Below are positions 26,605 to 33,998 of a stretch of DNA of 64,000 nucleotides, in pieces. The stretch's first letter is position 1. Each line of letters opens with the position of its first letter. The notes below the pieces were generated by a model. It had not been told where the DNA came from. It made no database searches and saw nothing but the letters and a program-made list of their open reading frames with translations. The DNA comes from Arthrobacter sulfonylureivorans (lineage in GTDB: Bacteria; Actinomycetota; Actinomycetes; Actinomycetales; Micrococcaceae). The position numbers were made by a program, and so were the translations under genes. Location of the stretch: contig RJAE01000001.1 of NCBI GenBank assembly GCA_004000035.1, positions 427,729 to 491,728 on the forward strand, read 5' to 3'.

Positions 26605-28173
26605 ATGACAAAAACGGCCTTCATATACACCCGGATCAGCCAAGCCCGAAACGGCGACGAGCTGGGAGTTCAGCGGCAGGAGCTGGCGTGCCGGGAGTAT
26701 GCCACCGCCCACGGCTTCCAAGTCACGGATGTCTACAGCGACAACGACACGTCCGCATATAGCGGCAGGCTTCGGCCAGCGTACGCGGCGATGCTGAAGC
26801 GTTTGGAGTCCCGCGAAGCTGACGCGGTGATCTGCTGGCGCATGGACCGTCTACACCGTAGGCCGATCGAGCTGGAAACTTACGCTGATGTCGTCAAAGG
26901 CGGTCGAGGACAGGAGCCGATTTTCACGTATGCGGTGACGGGCGGCGGCAAGATTGATTTAGCCTCTGCCGATGGTCTTCTCCGCGCTGGCATCATGGGT
27001 CAGGTTGCGCGTTTCGAATCGGCCACCAAGTCTGAGCGAGCTAAAGCAAAGGCGGCACAGAAGGCGGCGGCGGGAGAGTGGAACGGCGGTGCCCGCCCCT
27101 TCGGATGGGAGCCCGAGGGCAAGGGCTTGAAGATCAATAATCCTGAAGCCGAGGCGTTAGCCTCGGCCTTCCACGAAATCCTGAACGGTAAGTCGCTGGG
27201 GTCCATCATCAAAGCTTGGAATGATCCCACACGCGACGGTGGGCCGCTGCTGACGACGGCAGGCAAGCCGTGGGGGTACGCACAGTTGAGGCAGGTGTTG
27301 CTGAGGCCCAGGAACGCGGGCCTCTACGAATTCAACGGGCAGATTCTGCACCGGGATTCCGAGCTGCTGCCGCCAATCGTCTCCGAGGACATATGGCGTG
27401 CAACGGTAGCGCTGCTGTCTGATCCCAGTCGCCGGCGATCTCAGTCCAATAAGGCCGTGCACCTCTTAGCGGGCATCGCCCAATGCTTCTGTGGCACTCC
27501 CGCGAAGTCGGCAACAGTGAGCAGCCGGACCGGCGTCTACCATACGGTCTACAGGTGCCCGGCCAAGGGGCTGGGCCACGTCGGTAAGCGTAAGGGCTTC
27601 GTTGATAACGTGGCGCTTCTGGCCGTATACAGGTCGATCTTCCACGGCATCGAGGCCGCGGTACAGAGTCCCGAAGACAAAGCTAGGGCCGCCGAGCTGT
27701 CGGCAGAGTTGAAGGCGCTAGACGCGAGGGAGCGCGAGGCAGGCGTGGCGCTCGCTGATGGCGCGCTTACCGTTTCGCAGCTGGTCAGCTTCAATGCTCA
27801 AATCGCAGCCAAGAGGGTAGGTATCGAGGAGGAGCTGGCCAGGTTAGGGCGGGGCAGTCTTCCCGCCGTAGGTCCACTCCGAGACTTCGGTGCCGACAGG
27901 GCCGAAGCCGACAAGGAGTTCCACAATTGGCTTGCGATGCCGGTCGATGATCGCAGGGACTTCATACGGTCACGCTTTCACATCATCATGTATCCGCACT
28001 CAAAAGGCTCACCGCGCGAGTTTGATCCTGACACAGTGGTTGTGGTGCCGAGGCAACGGTTTGATGCAGCGGGGCCTCTTCCTGGGGAACAGGTTGCAAA
28101 GCTAAACCCCGTAAGCATCGGCGCGGACCCCAAGCAGGTTTACCGGGGGTTCGTGAAGCAGTGGGGTCTGTAG
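26605..28173 (+). CDS. int: Large serine recombinase (phage-type integrase)
   Basis: A 522-residue integrase that would catalyse attP-attB recombination. The N-terminal resolvase domain has YTRISQARNGDELGVQRQ with the catalytic serine, and VICWRMDRLHRRPIELE. The recombinase domain follows (about 165-290, GGARPFGWEPEG). A zinc ribbon lies near CFCGTPAKSATVSSRTGVYHTVYRC, and a coiled-coil region at about 355-425 (AARAAELSAELKALDARE type). Length and domains look complete. The ATG is 38 bases inside the left junction with no clear ribosome site; TAGAAT at 26593-26598 could be a -10 for a nearly leaderless transcript. In the integrated state it may also be read from the cpaF promoter. Confidence 0.93.
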   Translation: MTKTAFIYTRISQARNGDELGVQRQELACREYATAHGFQVTDVYSDNDTSAYSGRLRPAYAAMLKRLESREADAVICWRMDRLHRRPIELETYADVVKGGRGQEPIFTYAVTGGGKIDLASADGLLRAGIMGQVARFESATKSERAKAKAAQKAAAGEWNGGARPFGWEPEGKGLKINNPEAEALASAFHEILNGKSLGSIIKAWNDPTRDGGPLLTTAGKPWGYAQLRQVLLRPRNAGLYEFNGQILHRDSELLPPIVSEDIWRATVALLSDPSRRRSQSNKAVHLLAGIAQCFCGTPAKSATVSSRTGVYHTVYRCPAKGLGHVGKRKGFVDNVALLAVYRSIFHGIEAAVQSPEDKARAAELSAELKALDAREREAGVALADGALTVSQLVSFNAQIAAKRVGIEEELARLGRGSLPAVGPLRDFGADRAEADKEFHNWLAMPVDDRRDFIRSRFHIIMYPHSKGSPREFDPDTVVVVPRQRFDAAGPLPGEQVAKLNPVSIGADPKQVYRGFVKQWGL

Positions 28174-28295
28174 GGTCCAGTGCACTCTGGTCTGCTCAGC
28201 GGCTTGACCCTGTCAGCTCGGATCGAAGTTCGTCCCACTCTCGACAGTTTGTGCTCTAGCTTGTAGCCATCAGTCCGTCTCGGGAAGGAAAGCCA

Positions 28296-28505
28296 ATGGG
28301 CAAGAAGTTCATCAACGTCATCGCGGAGATTCCGGAGTTCTCCATCGTGGAACTTGATGACGGTGTTGGGGCAACGGTCACTCCGGGCTGGTATAGCGAC
28401 AAGCAGTTGAAGCGGTTTCTGAAGTACTGGGACTTCCCTGCCGACCGGTACATTGTTGAGCGGCTGCAGGCTGGCGAGATCGTGCTGGCGCCCATCGAGG
28501 AGTAA
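28296..28505 (+). CDS. Small acidic protein of unknown function, 69 residues
   Basis: The ATG at 28296 follows GGGAAGGAAAG, a strong ribosome site. The protein (MGKKFINVIAEIPEFSIVEL at the start) is acidic, without membrane segments or recognised motif, and ends VLAPIEE. It lies directly downstream of int on the same strand. Recombination directionality factors for serine integrases are often small unrelated proteins near int, so it is a candidate, but nothing in the sequence proves this. Confidence 0.65.
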   Translation: MGKKFINVIAEIPEFSIVELDDGVGATVTPGWYSDKQLKRFLKYWDFPADRYIVERLQAGEIVLAPIEE

Positions 28506-28540
28506 CAGAGCGCCGGCGGCAGGCCGGCGCTCTGTTACTC
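28500..28540. terminator. Perfect 18-bp bidirectional terminator hairpin
   Basis: Stem 28500-28517 pairs without mismatch with 28523-28540 around a 5-base loop. It contains the stop codon of the 69-residue gene and reaches into the stop codon of the convergent recombinase gene, so it should end both transcripts. Confidence 0.85.
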
Positions 28541-29102
28541 AAACAGCTTCCATCGCCAGATAGCGATAAACGGTGGCGCGTGATGCTCCGATGATCTTTC
28601 CAATGTCGGCAGGTTTGAGGCCTTGGGCCTTCAGTTCGCGTGATCGCTTTACTGCCTGAGCGTCAGCCGAAACGCTGGGCCTGCCAGCCTTGCGCCCGTT
28701 CTCCGCCGCTGCAGCCATGCCTGCCCTTGTCCGCTCTGCAAGTTGGTCCCGTTCAAGCTGAGCAAACGCCGACATGACAGTAAGCATGGCCCGGCCCATC
28801 GGGCCGGTAGTGCTGATGCCTTCGGTGATGCTGCGGAAGTGGACCCCCCTGGTCTCCAAGTCATCGATCAGCGCAAGCAGATTGCGAGTGTTGCGCCCAA
28901 GTCTGTCCAACTTCCAGACGATGACGGTGTCGCCGGGGCGCAGGTGCTCCAGCATCTTGTCCAGTTCCGGCCGGGTGGCACGCGTGCCACTGACGCCGTG
29001 GTCTGTGAAGATGCGTTCACAGCCTGCCTTCTTGAGTGCGTCGTGCTGAAGCGCTGCGTTCTGGTCTACGGTGCTGACTCGCGCGTATCCGATGTCGGCC
29101 AA
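28539..29102 (-). CDS. Small serine recombinase (resolvase/invertase family)
   Basis: A 187-residue recombinase. The catalytic domain begins IGYARVSTVDQNAAL with the active serine, followed by VWKLDRLGRNTRNLL, the ITEGISTTGPMGRAMLTV helix and AQLERDQLAERTRAGM. A C-terminal helix-turn-helix (LKPADIGKIIGASRATVYRYL) binds the site. Full length for TnpR/Hin-type enzymes. It starts with TTG after GCAGGGGA. No partner transposase gene is present, so it may act on the element itself (multimer resolution or inversion) or be a leftover. Possible target repeats lie just upstream. Confidence 0.92.
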   Translation of the reverse strand: MADIGYARVSTVDQNAALQHDALKKAGCERIFTDHGVSGTRATRPELDKMLEHLRPGDTVIVWKLDRLGRNTRNLLALIDDLETRGVHFRSITEGISTTGPMGRAMLTVMSAFAQLERDQLAERTRAGMAAAAENGRKAGRPSVSADAQAVKRSRELKAQGLKPADIGKIIGASRATVYRYLAMEAV

Positions 29103-29168
29103 GGTCCCCTGCCTTCTGGTGTCTTACGGCGGCGGCGCGTCAGCGCAGCCGTGCTGTCTATAAAGGAT

Positions 29169-29220
29169 TGTCTCAATAAAGGTTATGAGGGTCAATTGCT
29201 GAGAAGGAGAGAATGAGACA
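29169..29220. repeat. Inverted and direct repeats upstream of the small serine recombinase
   Basis: TGTCTCA (29169-29175) and TGAGACA (29214-29220) are exact inverted copies. GTCAATT appears at 29191-29197 and again shortly downstream. The AT-rich divergent gap of 244 bases (29103-29346) between two genes is where resolvases usually place their res/crossover sites, so this is a candidate target and promoter region. Confidence 0.45.
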
Positions 29221-29346
29221 CATTGATGTGACAGTCAATTCCTCAGAGAATCAAGGCTTCTGGTTCCCTGCCGCTGCGTGTCTTTGGAGTCTCACCTAAC
29301 GATCCCTTGATGAGATGGATGCCACAGTTGCCGATACTCTGGAGCG

Positions 29347-30402
29347 GTGAAACGTGAAGCCAAAGAGTACAAGACCAACAAGAAGGCCGTAATTTCATCA
29401 GGAATAGTCGGTGTGCTAGTTACCCTCAGTGCTCCGGCAGGTGAACGCTGGCTGCAGTGGCATGGGGTCTGGCCGTCGATTCTTGCCAATCTGGGGACTG
29501 CCCTTATTGCTGCCGCTGTCCTCTTCATTCTGGAGCCGAAGTTCAAGAAGACCATCTCGACCGACGTTCTGGAGCCGTGGGCTGATGAAGTTGAGGAAGC
29601 CGTCGAGGCTGTCGATAAGCGCAGCCGTGAGCGCACGGAATCACTCAGTGCGAAAATTGAGGAACTAAGCACTATCTCGTCAGTCGTCGCCGGTCGTACT
29701 AGGGAGGAGCAGGAGGCGGCGCTCGCGCGGCTTGAATCCGGTATCAGCCGTGAATCCCTTGCTGCTGTTCTGACTCGCGCTAACGAGGTCAAGGCGATTA
29801 CGGCTGATGGTGTGACAGTACCTGCCAGCCGTGAGCCGAACGGCATAACTCTCACGTTTCGGTACTTCACTACTTCTGCCGACGTCCGGTTTGGAACGTT
29901 GGAACCTAAGTTGGAAGTGGAGATCAACGGTCCACACATGTTACGCGCAAGCGTCCAGTGGCATGAGGATCAGCCGATTCAGGAATTTGTTGCATCGATG
30001 GTTCAGCAGATTCAAACCAGGGGAGGCTCTGCAGAACCTGAGGCCTTCGATCCAACATTGGCTTTCCAGACGCTGGTCCGTTTTCTCCGCCTAGCGATCG
30101 CGAACCGCCGTAGCGCGCAGGCAGACTGGCAGTTCCAGCCTCCGCTGTTGACTGTGGTGAACGACGACTGGCTCATCACCAAGGATGGAATTGTCTCCAA
30201 GGCTCACGGCCTGGTCCGTGGGTGCAACATCCCAGCTGCTGGCCGCGCCCCACATGAAATTATGCGGCTAATTCAGTGGAAGCCCGTGCGGCCTGACTTC
30301 GCCAAGGAACATGAGTGGGAAGAGGTAGTGCAGTCCGCTCGATTGACCGCCAGGATTAGCGGCGGATTTAGCGATCAAGGGGACAGGCAGGCGTTCGTGT
30401 GA
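29347..30402 (+). CDS. Membrane-anchored coiled-coil protein, function unknown
   Basis: A 351-residue protein starting at GTG 29347 (spaced from CTCTGGAG). Two hydrophobic helices (about 14-30 and 45-62) sit near the N-terminus, followed by a long charged helix likely to form a coiled coil (about 70-135, VEEAVEAVDKRSRERTES and onward). A C-terminal soluble domain follows with mixed strands (ITLTFRYFTTSADVRF, LLTVVNDDWLI). I do not recognise a family. It is the only plus-strand gene in the middle of the element and appears monocistronic. Confidence 0.75.
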   Translation: MKREAKEYKTNKKAVISSGIVGVLVTLSAPAGERWLQWHGVWPSILANLGTALIAAAVLFILEPKFKKTISTDVLEPWADEVEEAVEAVDKRSRERTESLSAKIEELSTISSVVAGRTREEQEAALARLESGISRESLAAVLTRANEVKAITADGVTVPASREPNGITLTFRYFTTSADVRFGTLEPKLEVEINGPHMLRASVQWHEDQPIQEFVASMVQQIQTRGGSAEPEAFDPTLAFQTLVRFLRLAIANRRSAQADWQFQPPLLTVVNDDWLITKDGIVSKAHGLVRGCNIPAAGRAPHEIMRLIQWKPVRPDFAKEHEWEEVVQSARLTARISGGFSDQGDRQAFV

Positions 30403-30576
30403 GAAGCGCCGTCACCTGCCAGCCGCTGGGTGGGGAGGGACCCTTTGTGCTTCAAAGCCGGCCCCGGACGTAGTAAGCGATTTTTGTTGGGAACGGGTCT
30501 AGAAGTTTTTCTTGACGCCTTCGACCTTTGCTGACGGGGAAGCGAGGCTTATTCGCTGTCTGACATTGGCATGAAA

Positions 30577-30600
30577 AGGGCGGGGCCGCAGCCCCGCCCT
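30577..30600 (-). terminator. Rho-independent terminator of the minus-strand cassette
   Basis: A 10-bp GC stem (30577-30586 with 30591-30600) with CGCA loop, followed on the minus strand by TTTT. It lies 29 bases after the stop of the alanine-rich protein gene and so should end the seven-gene minus-strand cassette. Confidence 0.8.
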
Positions 30601-30628
30601 CCTCGGAATCGCAGATTAGGTCAGCAGA

Positions 30629-31279
30629 TCAAATCCACTGGCCATGCCGTACGTAAGTCTTGAAGTCCGCCGCGACATCCTGCCCGGCAATGTTGGGCTC
30701 AAAAGGCACGAGAGCCTGCCCCTCGTGGAAGAGCGTAGGAATTTCCCTGACGCTGTATCCCGATGAGGACAGCAACAGCTCCGCACCTCCGCCGGTGCTG
30801 TCGTGCGCGGCGTGGTGTCCGCCTGCCTTGAGCGTCTGCGCTGCCTCGGCGATGGCGGCGTTCCGGTCTGCGAACCGCGTTTCAAACCGGTTCCACACGT
30901 CGGCCAGCTCAGCGCGGAAGTCGGCCTTGATCTGGTCAGCGTCGAGGTCTGCTGCGTTCTTGAGCCGCTTCTCAACAAGCGCCGTCGCGTGCGCCTTTGA
31001 TGCAACGGCGAGCGCGGCCTCAGCTTCTGCAAGCGCGGGCGCGCCTGCTTCGGCACCGAGCGTGGCGAACCGCGCAGCGGCTTCGGCTGCTGCCAGATTC
31101 TCCGCGGTGACATCGGGTGAACCGCTAGCGGCCTTGGATGCGATGTCGGTGAGGCGGGCTGCTGCTTCATCGGCCTTGGTGGCCAGAGCTTCGGCTGCGT
31201 TCCTGGCCTTGGTGACGGCGGTCTTGGCGGCGGTCAAAGCCTTGGCCGTTGCGTCGATGGTGGTGTTGGTCTTGGTCAT
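30629..31279 (-). CDS. Alanine-rich coiled-coil protein, last gene of the minus-strand cassette
   Basis: Using the ATG at 31279 (ribosome site GAAGGA) gives 216 residues. The first about 130 residues are alanine/lysine/glutamate-rich heptad sequence (AKALTAAKTAVTKARNAAEAL), predicted as a long coiled coil. The C-terminal 60 residues are globular (YSVREIPTLFHEGQALVPFE, then TYVRHGQWI). An upstream in-frame ATG at 31375 would add a Ser/Thr repeat linker (248 residues in total) encoded by the hexamer repeat; the internal start has the better ribosome site. Phage structural or scaffold-like proteins can look like this, but no homologue is recognised. Confidence 0.65.
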   Translation of the reverse strand: MTKTNTTIDATAKALTAAKTAVTKARNAAEALATKADEAAARLTDIASKAASGSPDVTAENLAAAEAAARFATLGAEAGAPALAEAEAALAVASKAHATALVEKRLKNAADLDADQIKADFRAELADVWNRFETRFADRNAAIAEAAQTLKAGGHHAAHDSTGGGAELLLSSSGYSVREIPTLFHEGQALVPFEPNIAGQDVAADFKTYVRHGQWI

Positions 31280-31300
31280 GGGTGCGTCCTTCGATTCAGT

Positions 31301-31330
31301 GGAGGTGGAGGTGGAGGTGGAGGTGGAGGT
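31301..31330. repeat. Five tandem GGAGGT hexamers
   Basis: GGAGGT repeated five times on the plus strand; a further partial copy follows to about 31343. On the transcribed minus strand this reads ACCUCC, the anti-Shine-Dalgarno core of 16S rRNA, just upstream of the GAAGGA site of the 31279 start. Confidence 0.85.
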
Positions 31331-31361
31331 GTTGGAGGTGGAGCCGGGGCGGAGCCTCGGC

Positions 31362-31532
31362 CTACTGGTCGTCATTCATCTTGCGATCCTGGATGGCATA
31401 GAGAGCCCGGAGTGCTGCCGAGGTGGCAGGCTCTCCGCCGCGGTCCCGGCGATTCGAGGTGGCAGCAGAGGCGTAAGCCCGGAGGCGCTGGGTCGCGGCG
31501 TCCGTGGTGTAAGTGGTCGGCTGGGGAGCCAT
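31362..31532 (-). CDS. Small basic protein of 56 residues
   Basis: The frame starts at ATG 31532, with AAGGA about 10 bases upstream, and ends at TAG 31362-31364. The product begins MAPQPTTYTTDAATQRLRAY and ends ALRAIYAIQD-like sequence (read as ALYAIQDRKMNDDQ). It fits snugly between the 114-residue gene (stop 31535) and the alanine-rich gene, and its tail overlaps the optional 31375 start. Tight packing in the cassette supports it; no family is recognised. Confidence 0.55.
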   Translation of the reverse strand: MAPQPTTYTTDAATQRLRAYASAATSNRRDRGGEPATSAALRALYAIQDRKMNDDQ

Positions 31533-31534
31533 GG

Positions 31535-31879
31535 TCAGGAGTCCTTCTGTTCGGTGTTGGTGCGGATGCGCTGCTGGATGGCGGCGCGGATGATGTCGCC
31601 AGCGGCTGAAGCGCTGACGGGGTAGACGGGCCGGGGCTTCCAGCTGGCAAGCCCGCCAGTGCGGGGCGTGCCGTCTGCGTTGGCGGCATGGATCACTGCC
31701 CGGTACATGATGATCCGCTGACCCCGGCGGCGAGCGCCGCCGCGCGTGGGGTATGCGTCGATCAACTGATGAACGGCGAGTTCGTCAGGGCGGACCCTGT
31801 AGTAATCCCCAGGGCGGAGTGCCTGAATCGGCACGCTGAACGGTTCGTCTTCAGAGTCATTGAGATGCTTCTCGGTCAT
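31535..31879 (-). CDS. Hypothetical protein of 114 residues in the minus-strand cassette
   Basis: The ATG at 31879 follows AAGGAA. The product begins MTEKHLNDSEDEPFSVPIQA and has a compact region LRPGDYYRVRPDELAVHQLI, then RRRGQRIIMYRAVIHAANAD. It has no membrane segment and no known motif; the composition (acidic N-terminus, basic middle) is that of small phage proteins of unknown role. The cassette neighbours are 2-53 bases away. Confidence 0.62.
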   Translation of the reverse strand: MTEKHLNDSEDEPFSVPIQALRPGDYYRVRPDELAVHQLIDAYPTRGGARRRGQRIIMYRAVIHAANADGTPRTGGLASWKPRPVYPVSASAAGDIIRAAIQQRIRTNTEQKDS

Positions 31880-31932
31880 GGGTTCCTTGCTGCCACGGCT
31901 TCGTCGTGGCCTGTAGAAGTAGTGATTGTTCG

Positions 31933-32550
31933 TCAGCGGTGACTGCGGCAGGGGTCGGGCTTGCTGTACGGCAGGCCAACTTTTGCGGCCCATAGGATCG
32001 CTGACAGATAGTTCGGCGTCATTGCTGAGTGACGCCAGAACTCCGTGCATTCCGCCTCGTCGCGTTGCCGCCGAAGCGCCAGGTTGTTCGTGTTGGTCAT
32101 CGGCAACAGATGGTCTGGGCGGACGCAGAGCGGCTGATTGCAGAGGTGGTCCAGCACGTGACGGGGTTTATGTCCACCGGCAAACCAGACGTAGGCGAAG
32201 CGGTGCGCCAGCCATGCACCGCCAGCATGGAAGAGCGGATAGCCGCTTTCGTTGGGGCGCTCCTGCCAGAGCCAGCAGCCGGTAACCGAGTCCGGTTCGA
32301 TGCCGCGCCGGAACCTGTCGAGGCTTGCAGCCTGCGCCGCAGGGGTGCGAGTGCTCAGCGCCAGCCGTTCATGCGGGCGGCAGTAGCCGTGGCCTGCGGT
32401 AAGCCGCTTGCAGCCTGCCTCCTTGCACTTGGTCTGACGGCGGAACCATTGCATGTAGTGCTGCTGGCAGCGGCCCCTCCGATCGGCAGCCTTTCCGCAG
32501 TCCACCGGACGGTCCCAGCCGTCCATCCGGCAAAGCTGCGCTTTGGCCAT
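31933..32550 (-). CDS. HNH endonuclease with N-terminal zinc knuckles (first copy)
   Basis: A 205-residue protein starting at ATG 32550 after GAAGGGAAG. The N-terminal about 60 residues carry two cysteine/histidine clusters (CGKAADRRGRCQQHYMQWF and CKEAGCKRLTAGHGYCRPH). The nuclease core is CWLWQ, HRFAYVWFAGGHKP and HVLDHLCNQPLCVRPDHL, giving the His and Asn/His of an HNH_3-type beta-beta-alpha-metal site. Such enzymes serve as homing or packaging-linked nickases in phages. The gene pairs with a second HNH gene upstream, of similar build but clearly diverged. Confidence 0.83.
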   Translation of the reverse strand: MAKAQLCRMDGWDRPVDCGKAADRRGRCQQHYMQWFRRQTKCKEAGCKRLTAGHGYCRPHERLALSTRTPAAQAASLDRFRRGIEPDSVTGCWLWQERPNESGYPLFHAGGAWLAHRFAYVWFAGGHKPRHVLDHLCNQPLCVRPDHLLPMTNTNNLALRRQRDEAECTEFWRHSAMTPNYLSAILWAAKVGLPYSKPDPCRSHR

Positions 32551-32665
32551 GAATCTTCCCTTCGGACTTGTAACATGTTTGCCGGTGCCTGGACCCCTGC
32601 CACTGCCCGTTTCCGCGGCAGCATTAGGCGGTTTTCGGGTCCTGAAGATCGGGCTCCGGCGGTGC

Positions 32666-33034
32666 CTACCTTCTAAGGTTCTGGGTAGGAGCTTCTGGCT
32701 TGCCGGGTCTTGTAGGCAACCGCGCCAGCGGGGGCCGTATGGCATAGCTGCTGATGCTCGTCTCGTCAGGCAGTGCCAACCTGTAGCCGTCCGAGTGCCC
32801 GAGCATGCTGGAGCGGTACCCGATGACAAGTCCTGCATCCAGCAGGCCCCGTAGGGCCTCGCCCAGTTGCTGGTGGTCCATGGTGCAGGAGCGGCTGAGC
32901 GCCCTCGCATTCGTGCAAGCTACCGGAGAGAGGCCGAAGACCTGCGAGGCCAGCACAGCGCAGATGCGCCGCTGTTCCTCCGTCAGCGCGGCAGCTTCCA
33001 CGGCGGCGCGCCAGCGCTGGATGAACCCGTTCAC
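32666..33034 (-). CDS. Putative winged-helix protein between two HNH genes
   Basis: A 122-residue protein. LTEEQRRICAVLASQVFGLS, ARALSRSCTMDHQQLGEAL and LLDAGLVIGYRS resemble a winged helix as found in MarR-like or replication proteins, with a proline-rich C-terminal tail. The ATG overlaps the stop of the upstream HNH gene (ATGA), so the two are translationally coupled. Role unknown; regulation or DNA binding is inferred from the fold-like pattern only. Confidence 0.55.
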   Translation of the reverse strand: MNGFIQRWRAAVEAAALTEEQRRICAVLASQVFGLSPVACTNARALSRSCTMDHQQLGEALRGLLDAGLVIGYRSSMLGHSDGYRLALPDETSISSYAIRPPLARLPTRPGKPEAPTQNLRR

Positions 33035-33648
33035 GCTGCCACGCCCGCTACTGCATTTCCGCGCCTGCTCGGCCCCGCGTCAGCGGGGCTGTCATACAAC
33101 CAGACCCTTAGTCCGAACGCTTCCATGACGGCGGCTTCCCAGTGCTGGCCACGTCCGGCCCTGATCTTCGCAAGCGTGACGTTGAACCAATTGCTGCAAC
33201 GCTGGAGGTGTGCCGGGTTAACGCATGCCCGGTTGCGGCAGATGTGGTCAAGCTGCCAGCTAACGGCGGACTGGGCGCCATGTTCCTGTTCGAAGGCAAA
33301 GCGGTGGGCATACTGATTGCGCCCGCCTACCCTGAACACGCCGTAGCCGTCGGCTCCGCGTGCTCCTGTCCATTCGATGCAACCTGCATCGCTCTTGGTC
33401 GTGTAGTGGCGGAACCGCTCTGCGGCCGGCAATCCGGTCAGCCTACCCGCCCCGCCGCCGAGAGGGTCGCCGTGCCTCCGCCAGCGCTGCCAATGGGGAT
33501 TGCACCACGTCCGTGCATAGTGAGGCTTCCGGCATCCACGGATGCTGCACAGCCTGAGTTTCGGATTGGTGTGTCCGTCCGGCTTGGATTCCTGGCCTTC
33601 TGCGGCGGCATGAGCTGCCGGTTCCTGATCTTCCAAAGCTGTCCTCAC
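33031..33648 (-). CDS. HNH endonuclease with N-terminal zinc knuckle (second copy)
   Basis: A 205-residue protein. A zinc-binding stretch (CSIRGCRKPHYARTWCNPHW) is followed by CIEWTGARGADGYGVFRV, AHRFAFEQEHG and WQLDHICRNRACVNPAHL, a complete HNH_3 motif. The start at 33648 is the most upstream ATG; a later start before the zinc stretch is possible. It shares length, domain order and strand with the gene at 31933 but differs in most residues, so the pair is ancient or independently acquired. Confidence 0.8.
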   Translation of the reverse strand: MRTALEDQEPAAHAAAEGQESKPDGHTNPKLRLCSIRGCRKPHYARTWCNPHWQRWRRHGDPLGGGAGRLTGLPAAERFRHYTTKSDAGCIEWTGARGADGYGVFRVGGRNQYAHRFAFEQEHGAQSAVSWQLDHICRNRACVNPAHLQRCSNWFNVTLAKIRAGRGQHWEAAVMEAFGLRVWLYDSPADAGPSRRGNAVAGVAA

Positions 33649-33815
33649 TGCCCGATTTCTGGGCTGTTCTGATTTCTACTTGCCGCGTGCTGGTGCACGT
33701 GGGGCCAGAAGCCTCGTTGAGACGGTTTGTGCACCCTAAGGCGGGAACCGATGAGTGGGGCGAGGAGTCCCAGCCGCACCACGGATGAGGGCAGGCCGCG
33801 CCAGCGGCCCTGCTG

Positions 33816-33998
33816 CTAGTCGATGTGTTTCCACGCCTTGCCGTTGACAATGTTGCTGACCTGCTGAGTGCTGATCCCGAAATCCGCGGCAATGCCGGGC
33901 ATGGTGGATGAGCCGGGGAGGTAAAGTGTGCGGATCGACCGCACGTCTTCGGCGTTGATCTTGGCGGCGTAGTGGTGTTCGCCTCGGAGCTGCGGCAT
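33816..33998 (-). CDS. Small helix-turn-helix protein, 60 residues
   Basis: The ATG follows AAAGGA. The sequence from GEHHYAAKINAEDVRSIRTL to SNIVNGKAWKHID matches the DNA-binding repeat often found at the C-terminus of HNH homing enzymes (pattern G-x-x-H-x-x-A-K-[IL] ... I-V-x-G-K-x-W-x-H). Here it stands alone as the first gene of the minus-strand cassette. It may have split from a nuclease, or act as cassette regulator or directionality factor. Confidence 0.75.
   Translation of the reverse strand: MPQLRGEHHYAAKINAEDVRSIRTLYLPGSSTMPGIAADFGISTQQVSNIVNGKAWKHID

Noticed and set aside
25659-26762. A single 367-codon frame covering the cpaF start and running past the left junction
   Set aside because: The last about 65 codons are element sequence with no ATPase resemblance and overlap int in another frame. 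The frame is an artefact of the insertion, so only the 5' cpaF fragment is annotated.
28539-29102. Small serine recombinase as part of a Tn3-family transposon
   Set aside because: No tnpA gene, no terminal inverted repeats and no target duplication were found around it.
29680-29937. Antisense frame within the 351-residue gene
   Set aside because: No start context and composition of a shadow frame; the plus-strand gene has a consistent protein pattern.
31301-31330. GGAGGT repeats as tandem ribosome sites for a plus-strand gene
   Set aside because: No plus-strand start codon with a credible coding frame follows at suitable distance; the coding is on the minus strand here.
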